Origin: Callipepla californica brunnescens
Taxonomy: Eukaryota; Chordata; Aves; Galliformes; Odontophoridae
DNA length: 64,000 nt
Direction of reading: 5' to 3'
Assembly (NCBI GenBank): GCA_023055505.1
Contig: JALIRH010000023.1
Location: 10,112,423-10,176,422, forward strand
Below the pieces are notes generated by a model. It was not told where the DNA came from. It ran no database searches and saw only the letters and a program-made list of their open reading frames with translations. This document shows, piece after piece, positions 1 to 11,000 of the stretch. Numbering within the stretch: position 1 is the first letter of the stretch; the number at the start of each line of letters is the position of its first letter. The position numbers and the translations under genes are program-made.

Positions 1-2626
1 AAAAGTTAAGAGCTTTTGTGGAAGAAGGAACTTGCATCCTTCTCTTAATTGTGCAAGCAAATTTGTTGTATTTTAAGCAGGCGTATTAGTCTTCAGTTGG
101 CTGAAAATCATACCTGCTGGTACTTGTGTGCTGTACTTGCCATTTTAATTAGACAGTGTATTTCTTCAACAGATGTGTAGGGGAAAGATATCTTACAATT
201 CTAATTGAGTCATAGCATATTTTTGGGTGGTTGTAAGACTACATATTTTAGATGGAACTGTAAGTATTTTAAACGGAAATGTGAATTAACGTCAAGTATT
301 CTTTGGAAACCACACGCTGGATGAATGTGAAGTAAACTTAAACACCCTTATTCATGTTGGATCAACCAATAACTGCTAACAAAACAGTATCTGTATTCTT
401 ACTAAGTTCAAGTGTGCTTTGAACACCTCTTTCTTAGGCGTTAAGTGTAATTTTGCCAATAATAATATCAAATTTAACAGATTTGCAAGTTTTGTATTTC
501 TTACAATTCTAATTAGCATGTCTCTTTTAGAAATGCTTATTTTCTATTCATTTTTATAAGATTATGTTTTGCAGGAGTAGAAAAACAAATTGTTTCAGAG
601 TAGGTTGGAAAATAATTATGTGCATGTTTTATTTTTTAGTAATTGCTTTGGCCTTCAGCTTGGAGTAGTCCTACATGTTTTATTTCCTACTATTTTTTCC
701 AGTCTTATATGCTGAAAAATTGGACTGAAAGTGGGGAAATTAAGAATTACTCTACCTGATGGAAACCTTGCGTAATTTTCAGCTTTTTAAGGGCCTCTTC
801 ATTTAAATTTTATCAAGTTTGATCTATGTTTTCTGTTACAGCAGTTGAATGGTACCTCTGAGTTAATACTATCTTATAGGATTTCAGTCTTATGAGCCTT
901 GCTGAAACACAGTTTAACTACAGTGTGAGCTCTTGCTCGCTATTTAATATGAGACAGATAAAAGATGAGATACTAACATTTGTTTCTTTGTTTCCACAGA
1001 CTGTAATCACCCATCTTACATTATTTTAGATGGGAAAGACAACACAGAAAAACTATAGGAGTATTCACAGTTTATTTCTCCATGCTACATGAAACAGTTT
1101 TCACTAAGATATGGCGTATTGATGGTAGTATTGAGGTCTTTAAATTCGAGTTTTGAGAAGCATTTGAAAGAGCCTTTGAGTGATTACCAAATTCCTTCAT
1201 ATCAAAACTGTTCTAAGTGTAGGCATAGAAAGTCCAAGCACATACAGCTGAAGACACAGTTGATTGACATCATTTAAGATCAACGTAAAAAATCAGTGGT
1301 GATTATTTTCTGCATTTGCAATCTGAGAAGGTAATCTTTGAGAAGGTAACTTTTCACCAGCATGTGGACACAATCTAAAGGCATCAACTTTTCCATATTG
1401 AGCAGTTCATTAATATAAGCACTTAGCAAAAAAACGTGAAGCCAACCAGCACTGTTTGAAATATGCTAACCTAGATTAACCAGGTAAATTTCAATCCAGC
1501 TGTATTACAGCTATTACAATTTTGCAAATGAACTTGGTATATTAACACTGTGTTTTAAAAGCATTCCAAGTACAGTTTTTACGGGTTCTAATTGTATTAG
1601 CTCAAACAGGGTGCAAATTGCCCTTTTCTGTGAATTCAGTTGGAATGTAAGGATTACTTTGAATGTAGAGTGTGAAGCTATCCGCTTCAGATACAGATTA
1701 TCGTTTTCAGTTTAAGAATCTAGACACATTTTGAAATGTGCCTCTTTCCCTTAAAGTGACCTGTAAACATTTGTGCAATTCAGAGCACGTTTCCGTAGCA
1801 AGGCACATGTAATTATAATGATGCCCTATGCTGCATATCTGGGGAAACACATGAGAAGTCCAACAAAGAACAATTATGTACTGCTGCTATTGATTGATTA
1901 ATAACACATTTCATGAGTATACATTTACATTCCCTGCTTAGTATGAAGCAAATGGGACAATGTGCCCTTCTGCCATGTTGTGCATCTGAGTGCCCGACAG
2001 CACCAGGCTGCTGGGAGCAGCTGCAGCAGGAAGCCTGCAGGAATTCATGGGAACTGGGCACTGGAAGCACAGCACTGTGCAATGCTGAGAGCAGCTGTCT
2101 GTCCCAGAGGACCGGTCGAATTCATCATTGACAGGGAGTATCACACGGCTGGGAGGCAGCCGCTCCTGGATCCAGCCCCACAGGAGCCAGGAGAATGCCT
2201 GGTGTGGGAAATTGGGGGCTTCCTAGTGTCTGAAGGTGACGAGTGCTTACGAGTAGTCCAAAAGCAAGGGTATGCTGACAGCAGTAAGCAGCATTTTCTC
2301 CATTGTCCATAGTCTGGATAAGTGATTCAGCTAGATAAGCTAAAATACTAAAGCACATGTGGTAGTTTAGCTAATGCCTTGGCTACGGAGAAAAGCAGGT
2401 AGATGCACCTTGTGGATCAGAAGCCTGTCCTTAGATACTGTCTCAATGCTTGGCTTGAGCGGTGTCCCCTCTGTGTTCTCTCATTGCAGAAACTTTCTTG
2501 CTTGTCAGGTGCTGCGTATGATTGCCCTTTTTTGTATGTTTGCCTTTACCCACTGCCAGGCATATCTCTCTGCATCCTTATAATCATCACATTTACCTTT
2601 CTTTTTCTTTCTCCAGTCCCCCAGGC

Positions 2627-2650
2627 TATGTTATGTTATGTTATGTTATA
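2627..2650. repeat. (TATGT)n microsatellite
   Basis: About five tandem copies of a TATGT-type pentamer lie in intron 1 of TMEM167A. The array is short and nothing suggests function. Confidence 0.75.
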
Positions 2651-3497
2651 TTATCATAGAACATGAAAATTCAGGGCACTGGCTTGAGAGTTTATTCCTA
2701 TACAGAGGCAGCTGATGTGAGATATATCCTGCTTAAGACTGAAGTAAATGGGAGAGTTGCACACCCTTTTATGAGCCAGCTTACCTTGCCCTTGGAGGCA
2801 TGCCATACCAAGATGCTGAAATTGGTCCTGGCTGCAGAGAGAGGGTTGTTCAGCTGCTCCTTGACCTCTGTGTGCTGTTCCCCTGTAACAGGCAGCTCTC
2901 CACTCAAGGCTTGCCTGCTGCATGCTGTTAGCTGATACATTCTCATTGTTTTGTGTATCTAGCCCTGTCTACTGCATGTGTTCAGATTGGCAGCTCTGTG
3001 CACCTTCCAGTGTTGTCTCATGGGATTCACAGACTGTTGGTAAAGATACATATATCATTTTATATATGTATTTAGCTATATTTTAAATCTCAATATCAGA
3101 AGAGCAGTAGATATTCTCTCTTAACATATAGTTAGTGCAAGAGTACAATGGCGAGCTGAAATAGATTTTAATTTTGCTTAATTATATAGAGAAATGTGAT
3201 TCTCAGAGCTTCAACACAATAGAAGGTTGTGACGTAATGAGAAAGTGCACATTGATAACAGAGCTATGCCTCAGGCTGTGGAAATGGGACCTCTGTGCTC
3301 TTAACTAATCCCACTCACTTCTCTGCCTGAAGGAGATTGCAATTTAATATCCCTTCATAAGTGCGAAGTATTTACACTTAATTACTACTACTCAGCATTC
3401 TGGCTTAAGCAGTAGGAAAAAATAAAGGTATTTAGACATAAATTTGTCCATAACACAGAATTCCAGAATGGAGATTGTATTTATTTGTATTGCTTTT

Positions 3498-3498
<1 letters not shown>

Positions 3499-3530
<32 letters not shown>
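3499..3530. repeat. poly-T tract
   Basis: An uninterrupted run of about 32 T lies in intron 1. It could be the tail of an old minus-strand retroposon, but no source sequence is recognisable next to it. Confidence 0.8.
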
Positions 3531-3531
<1 letters not shown>

Positions 3532-4602
3532 AGATCAGAATAAATAGGATCTTAAAATGGCGATAGTAAAGTGAAGCAGACTTTGCAGTAAGGAGTTGTC
3601 TTGCTTTTTGAGGCATGCTATCTTTAAAATAATTAAAAAAAAAAAAGTGCAGGTTCCTACATCTGGATTATTTTAATATTTGTAAGAAGAATCTTAAGTC
3701 TCAGATTTGAGACTAGTTATTAGAAGCTATAAATTATGAGGACTAGTTGCCAAATCATTCTTCTAACGTTTCCCAGGAACATACTGCAAATAATAGTAAT
3801 GTTGCTAGTGTATTCTTTGTGGGAATGGTGATCAGCATCAGCAAACTGTCTTTCAGATTTTGTACTTGATTTGGAGATGCAGAAGGCATTACATGAGCAA
3901 ATATTCTCCCTCTATATGTGTCACTTAATATGGTTGCTTATAATTTGATGAATAAAAAGCATTTTGACCTCACAAGGCTCAAGCTTACTTTAATTTTAAA
4001 AAATACTGATGAATATAATGTACTGTATTTTACCAATATTTTAAACTTTAGCAATAACCAGATATTGTAGTAGTTTCTCAAGAGCTGCTTCTTACTACCA
4101 GTAGACAGATTAATTTTATTGTCAGACAACAGATGCTTAGTTCTCTTAAGTCAGTTCCTTTGTTTATCCAGCATCTTCTATATGATCAGTGTTAATATAT
4201 GTAATTATAGCCGAGGTATTTTTAAATTTAAAATGAAAAAGAAATTGATTTCAGAGTAAAATTAAGTTGTCTTTCGGTAGTTCAGATGGGTCTAATTATG
4301 CATACTTTACAAATATGTTGAATTTTGTGTGTCATCTTCATAGAGAAGTATGTTAAAGATTTCCCTTTGTATTTATTGTTTTACTCTGTCTTGGATGCTG
4401 CTGGTTTAGTTAATTACTCTTTACATCCACCTTCACCACCACCATCACAGTACTGTATTCATGCAAAGTGCAGTTACGCTTATTCTTGGCCAAGAGGGAA
4501 TGTCTGTTTTCTGTAAATTTTTGTCTGCTGCTAATAGGTTTCCAGAAATTGTTTTGAAACAAGTGCCTGGGAGCAAATCTGTAAGGTTATCCTTTTGCCT
4601 GC

Positions 4603-4854
4603 TATTTACCTTTCTTGAGATGAACTGGGAAGGGAAAACTTCATTCCTCCACCCATTGCACACAGAGTGACAGCTATTTAAAAGTGGTTTCTGTTCACTG
4701 GCAATATATATTTTAATTCTTTTTTCAGTATTTACCTTTCTTGAGATGAACTGGGAAGGGAAAACTTCATTCCTCCACCCATTGCACACAGAGTGACAGC
4801 TATTTAAAAGTGGTTTCTGTTCACTGGCAATATATATTTTAATTCTTTTTTCAG
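4603..4854. repeat. perfect 126-bp tandem duplication
   Basis: The block 4603-4728 is repeated immediately at 4729-4854 with no difference that I can find, so the duplication looks recent or recently converted. Each unit ends in a T-rich tract followed by CAG, resembling a splice acceptor, and the second copy ends about 105 bp upstream of the real exon 2 acceptor at 4959. Because 126 is a multiple of three, a minus-strand frame stays open across both copies and shows a repeated peptide. I regard that ORF as a by-product of the duplication. Confidence 0.95.
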
Positions 4855-4959
4855 TAGGCTTTATCTGGGGGATCGTTTATTTTCTCCAGCTTACAAATCG
4901 TAGGAAGTTTTGTGCTGTGAAGATGTAATTCTTTTTTTTTTTCTAATTTTCTTCCTTAG

Positions 4960-5069
4960 TCTGCCATCTTCAACTTTCAGAGTCTGCTGACTGTAATCTT
5001 GCTGCTCATATGTACCTGTGCCTATATCAGATCCTTGGCTCCCAGCTTATTGGACAAAAATAAAACCGG
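4960..5069 (+). CDS. TMEM167A: TMEM167A coding exon 2
   Basis: This 110-nt exon encodes residues 2-37 and the first two bases of a Gly codon. It is preceded by a T-rich tract and TTAG at 4956-4959 and followed by the donor GTATGT from 5070. It carries the first transmembrane segment ([15 protein letters not shown]) and the start of the polar loop. The frame begins TCT (Ser), so the Met codon must be the last codon of the previous exon, outside the window. Confidence 0.96.
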
Positions 5070-8000
5070 GTATGTAGTCTAATCATTTTAAAAATTCACT
5101 AACTCTTTGGTATTCATAACAGTGTTTTATTCTTAGTTGCTTCCAATGGTAATGGATAATATGAATACTATTTTGCAATTTTTTTTTCTTCTTTAAAGAT
5201 AAAAAGCTTTAGGTTTTCTTGATTAAAGATCTTCATTTTATAAATTCTTACAGTAGAATGTTGAAATCAGTTGACATTTTACAGTATGAACATATTGATT
5301 TGGAAAGCCAGCTAATGCTTTTCTAGTTATTTTTTTTTAACTTCCTACATTTTTCTTAGATGCTACAAAAACAAGACACAAAGAAAACATTTTCTTACTT
5401 TCAGTTGTTGTAAGGATTTATTTATTTTTTATTCTTATGGGTAGGTAATTAAACGTTAACAGAAGAAGCTGGCTTGCTATACTTTTTTTTTTTTTTTTTT
5501 CTCCCTTGTGTGCTTTGGCTGCTGTAATTTTATCTCTCACTTTAATTCCTGAAGCACATTTTCCTGGATGACCACCCTTTTTCTGTTTTGTGTTCCCAGT
5601 TCTCCTGGAATGTACTGTATGTGCTGCTGTGAAATAGCTCTGTGCCCTGCTCAGTAGCATGATTCTTGTGGTTGGTCGGAAATGGGAACAGACAAATCTA
5701 TGCCTCCATTATGCTTCTAAAGCACATTCACGTTTTGGCTTAACAATTCTCTGTACTCCTGAGGATGTCACAGAGTGTTGGATGTGATTACCAGTATGTA
5801 GAGCTGTGTTTTAAATGCTATGTTTTTGAAGTAATGATTGGGCAATTCTGAGCTAGAATTTTGTCGAAGACTGCCTTAATACTTCAGTCATACTGTCCTG
5901 ACAATTATTACAAAGGAGATAATATTTATAAAAGCAGGAGGTAATTCTTGCTGGTATTATTCTAGCTGGGTAGGGAAAAAAAGACAAGATTTTGGTCTTC
6001 GGATGTTTGATATCCTCTTGTTCCATTGGAGTATTTGCTAAAAAAATTATTATCTTTTTTTCTGTATCTTCAGTCACTTCTGCATTTAGTTTTCAGAAAA
6101 AGTGTCAAGTCTTTAACAGAATGGTGCTATCAAAAACCTCTTCCTTTTTGTCCTTTGAAAACCTTCATTGTGATTAATTTCTAGAACTGTCATTTGAGAA
6201 CACAAGTTTTATTCTAGTAAGGTAAACTACCTAGACTACGTTAGCTTTTTTTAGTTGGGTGTTCTGGCATGAAAATGTTTGTCTTTCCTAATAAGATCAC
6301 GTAGTTGCCATTGACATGAGAAATTTCTTTCAATAATAATAAAGATGGAAATAAGGGATGACTACATGGAGGACTGTTCTTTTGTTGTGGGTTTTTTTTT
6401 TTTTTTTTTGAGAGTCTACTAATGGAAGATAACAGTAGTCAATGAAGTATATAAAGTAAGAAGTAAGAATATTTATTTTACTGATTAAGAGTTTAGTGCT
6501 GTTCTTGGCAAGGGTTATTTCCTTTAATCTGGGGCTACTCTGTTTATTCTTGATGTATATCTGTCTCAAGTACAATAGAATTCTCTTCACAAAATGTTTT
6601 CAAAGGGTGCTGAAAGTGAAGGAGTTAAGTGTTTGATCTGTAGGGTTGTGTTTATATAGATTTGGACATACTATTTTATTTTTGTTTTATGTATGTATGT
6701 AGACTACTTTGTGCAGAAGAATAAAATGTTGGCCTGGAAGCAATGAAATTTGTGTCTTGAATAGTAGATGTTTACATGGAGCTCATGCACTGTTAAACCC
6801 CTGTCCCTCTTCACTAACATATTCCATGCTCAAATGGAAATGTCTAGACATACTGGATAAAATAAATTCTACTGATATTTCATTTTGCCACAGAGATGAT
6901 TTTACCTCATTATTCCTGCTCCAAATTAGTAGCATAAGAAAGTAGCGATAAAATATTAATACAACAGAGGTGAAAAATGTTAGTAGTTACTAGCTGTATT
7001 TCTGACTGAGTGATAAACTTACTGGATGGAAATCTGTTGATAATAATTGAAGACAGTGAGCAAAGAAGCATGTTTCTGTTGATTGAGAGACTACACTGCA
7101 AAGTGATGTCGCCCTTTCTCATAACATTGTATTTAATCCCAATGATTTCTGCCAAAATGTGTATTTTTCTACCAAGTCAAACAGTTTTAAACCATCATAT
7201 TCCCTGAAGTATCATGAGTGTTTCCATGTGCTTTGTCAGGAGCAATTGCTTTTAAGATTGGGAAAGCAAGTGGAGATTTTCTGTTTCATACTAAGTAGAA
7301 AAGAATGTGTACCACAGTATAATTCTCTCCGCTCTACTAACCAGAAAGATGTGTTAGCTTATGTGCAGTGGAGATTGTTTTTGACTTGCCATAAGCATTG
7401 GATTGAATACATCTCGTTTTCTTTCCTGCAGTTGCAGTGGGATTGACCTGGTAAGCACATGGCAGGAGCATTTCATGGCATTCTCAGTTTTGTAGCCAGA
7501 GACTAAATCTTTCTAACTTGCTTGTTTCCATTTCTTTGAATTTTTTGGGGGGTGATTTTCTCTTTAGATAGCCAACACCACCTACATGATTGTTACTTTT
7601 AAGGTTAACAGTGAAATCAAGCAACATGCAGCAACTCATGCGTATATTTGATGTGTTGCTTCTAGAAAATTACAGGCTTGTAATCCAGACTGACACTTGC
7701 ATTAAAACAAGGATGAGGATGAACATAAAAGCAAGAATAAGGAGCAATGCAATTACTTTGAATAATTGCTTAAGGAGGAATTATTTTGGAGCAGATTCAT
7801 TCAGGGAAGCATCATTTCTGTAATAATCAAACAGGCTGTGACTTGAAGAGGTACTGCTTGTGAACCTGAGATGAACAGAAAATAGGAGAACAGAGGTTTT
7901 TCTGCTACAGTGAGCTCCCTAGTATATCCAGAGATTGTGATTATGGAGGTTTGAAGCTCTGCATCTCAATTTGCTACTATTCAGTAGTAAAATTTGTGGA

Positions 8001-11000
8001 CTCTCCTGATAGGAGCACAAGCATCTCAAATAGGTGCTGTTGTTACCTGTTAGAAGGCTCGTCAGACCTCATGTCAGTGGTGAATTTGCATTCATGAAGT
8101 GTTAACTGCATTAGTGGCGTCTGATGAAACATTTATTCTGTTTTGTACCACCCACACTAGAAGGGAAAATTCTTATCTCTACCAACAAGGAATTTTTATA
8201 AAGGTAAAGAATTTTTATAAAGGTAGGAACAATGCACAGTACTTCAGTTTGAACTTTCCTTTGCTACACGTGATTAAAAAGCCCTGAGAAGGTAAAGAAA
8301 AAACCCTGCTGAGACTGTGACAAACTACAGATTTGTAGACTGCCTGAAAAAGAGAACTATCTTTTTCCTAGGCAAAATTCCTGGATAAAAAGTGTGCATA
8401 AGATAACAGTAGTGTTTTGTTTTGTCTAGTTCTTGGGCATGTTTCTGAGAGGTGAGTGCTTGAGATACTGGGCTGTGGAAGATTTTGCAATGGTTTTACT
8501 GCATGCAGTCTGCAGATCTTTATTTACAGAGACTTGCAGTTTCTGTAAGATTTACACAGCCTTTCTACTTCTAAAACTGCCCAGGTATCTTCAGGTTATT
8601 TTAGTATATGACATCTTAACCTAAAAATGTTGTGAAGGTCTACATGCACTAATTATCACTTCTGTTATTGGAATTATATAAAAGCTTTGGCTGTAGAGAA
8701 TTACTTTTGGCTTGTAGCAAAAGAGATGTAAAAAATGAAAAAAAAACTTTTTTTTTTTTTTTTTTAAAGCAAATACATTTAATAAGAAACTGGTCAGCAA
8801 GAGTTACAGTGGTCAAAAAGCGTTTCACTTTTCCTTTAGAATTATCAGTCATTTGCAGCCTCTTAGGACTCTTGCTTCTGACTTACCCAGCACCGACAGA
8901 AAGGAAAGGCTTCTGAATGTAAAGAGAGATACCAAAGTAAACAAAGATGATAAAGGAGCTCTAGGTAAAAATATGAAGTAACAGAAATTCTTAAAAAAAT
9001 AATAATAAAAAAATAATGAGATATGCATGAACAAATGGTCCAGGCCTACCTACCTGCTTTTATACATGGGAAAAATATAAATCTGCCAAAGCCCAGGAAC
9101 AGCAGATGACCAGATCAGGGTAGAAGACAGTTTCAAAGCATAGTGGGGAAGCACCTGGAGAAATGCCACCACAGCAGGTAGTAGATGGAAGACTCACAAA
9201 TAATCTAGACCAAGGTTTTTGTTAATAAACATGTCATGGGAAGGAAGAGAAAAACCTCAAGGGTTTTTTCGTTCATAAATCTGTGTGTAGTGAATATAGT
9301 CAAATCCAGATGTTTGTATTGTATTGCAGCCAGTTATACCATGAAGCATACCTAAAACTTAAACTTTTCAACAATGTTCTGACCAATATTTAAATGATGG
9401 AGAGTTAACTACCCTTCTAATTCAGGATGCTTAAATATTTCTGTTCTTTTTTTTTCCCCAATTTTAAAGCCACTTTTCTTGTTTCTCTTGAGCAATCAAT
9501 ACAAAGTCACTGTAATTATGCAGAGAAATTACAGATACGTGGTCTACTTGTAGTTTGATTTAGTCTGTATAGCTGAAACCTGTTTGCCTCCTTTCATTAA
9601 CTGCACTTATGATCATTAATCCTTCTAGTGGGAAAGACTAGAGAGACTTTACCTAGGTAAACCTTTGTAAAACAAACCTGAATAATTATTTTGTTGTCTA
9701 TTTCAGTGCAGTATTCTGTAATATTAGATTACACCTAGAAGTATGCTCTGGTGGAAAGCACATTTCCATGTGCTATTTCTAAAAGGAATGCAAGAGAGAT
9801 GCTACACATTTAAAATGCTCCAATGTATAATCCCTTACACCTGCAGGAAAACATAAATAAATTAAAAAAAAATCTGCTTATGTTGACATGGAGGCCTTTT
9901 GGTATTTTAAACTCTGTGTTTCTAGTCTGTTTTCGGTGGGATTTTTGTGAGTGTTTTTAAATGGGATTTTCTGTCAGGGCTGCTTAATGTAGAATATGGC
10001 ATTATGTAAATTAAATTTGAATTACAGACTGCAAATGCACCTTCTCTTACGTGTAGCAGCCTTGCTTAGGACTTTGTTGCTTGTTTAGTTCATAGCCTGG
10101 ACCTCATGCAGGTATCTGCTGTTTCCTGAAGCTGAGAATTCAGTTAAAAATGTGTTTATTTGAACCACTGTAGCGGGGAAGGAAGGAGATCGATTGACTG
10201 CGATTTTGCTTAAATGATCTTGTTAACTCCAGAGCCTAATGAATTTCTTTTATCTTTGCAGGCTGTTGGGAATATTCTGGAAATGCGCCAGGATTGGTAA
10301 CTTTTTTTCTTCGAAATCTTTTTTATAAAAATGTTTTTCCTATTGTGTGCATTATTTATTAGCGTAGTGTTTCCAGGTAGCAATGGAAACCATACTAACA
10401 CACAATCTTTAGCGTAAGCTTTACCTCATTAAAGTGGAAGCCTGAATTTTTCTAAATTTGCAACTAAGTTGTTAAGTTTCAAAAACCTTTTTCATGTTTA
10501 ATTGCATGAAATTACTCAAAGCATATTTGTTACAACTCAGAGAGAAGTCAGAGATTCCTTAAAAACCTGTTTGAAAATCTAATGCGGTACTGACAAAAAC
10601 TAGATATTCACTGTATAGTAATAAATCAATAGGGAATTCATAGTGTGTTACAACTATTTTTAATCACAGATGTTTTTTTCTCTTTTCATTAGTTTCTCTG
10701 TACTTCTGAATTACTCAAAGCTGTTGATGTCAAGTGGAATTTATGTGAAGGCTCATTAGCTGTATCTGAGTTCAGGCATTTTCCCAACGTTTATGTTCTT
10801 GGTTGTTTTTTTTTTGTTTTTTTTTTTTTTGTAATTCTGAACTTATTTTTGAATTGATAAGGGAATGTGCAACAGAATTCCAGAATTAAATCTTGAGTAT
10901 ACATCAGTGCTATGAAAAAAAATCCATCATTAAAAACTGTTCTGCAAATTGCATTGTTAATGCAGAGTAGAAGCGTTGGACATGTAATTCTAGATGTTTC

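Larger units (their letters stand above)
1..4959 (+). other. TMEM167A: TMEM167A intron 1 (3' part)
   Basis: This AT-rich, non-coding stretch lies upstream of the first recognisable coding exon and ends in a polypyrimidine tract plus AG at 4958-4959. The upstream exon that must carry the ATG is not in the window: no CpG-rich promoter-like segment or ATG directly followed by a convincing donor is visible. Inside it are a GC-richer patch at about 1960-2230, a short (TATGT)n run at 2627-2650, a poly-T run near 3500-3530 and a perfect tandem duplication at 4603-4854. Short ORFs here have no family resemblance that I recognise. Confidence 0.8.

Noticed and set aside
4445..4789. 114-codon minus-strand ORF with an internally repeated peptide
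   Set aside because: The repeat arises from the 126-bp DNA duplication, whose length is a multiple of three. There is no family match, and it lies antisense in an intron.
1..4959. Search for TMEM167A exon 1 and promoter in the window
   Set aside because: No CpG-rich segment and no ATG followed by a plausible donor in phase with exon 2 was found; the first exon must lie upstream of the window.
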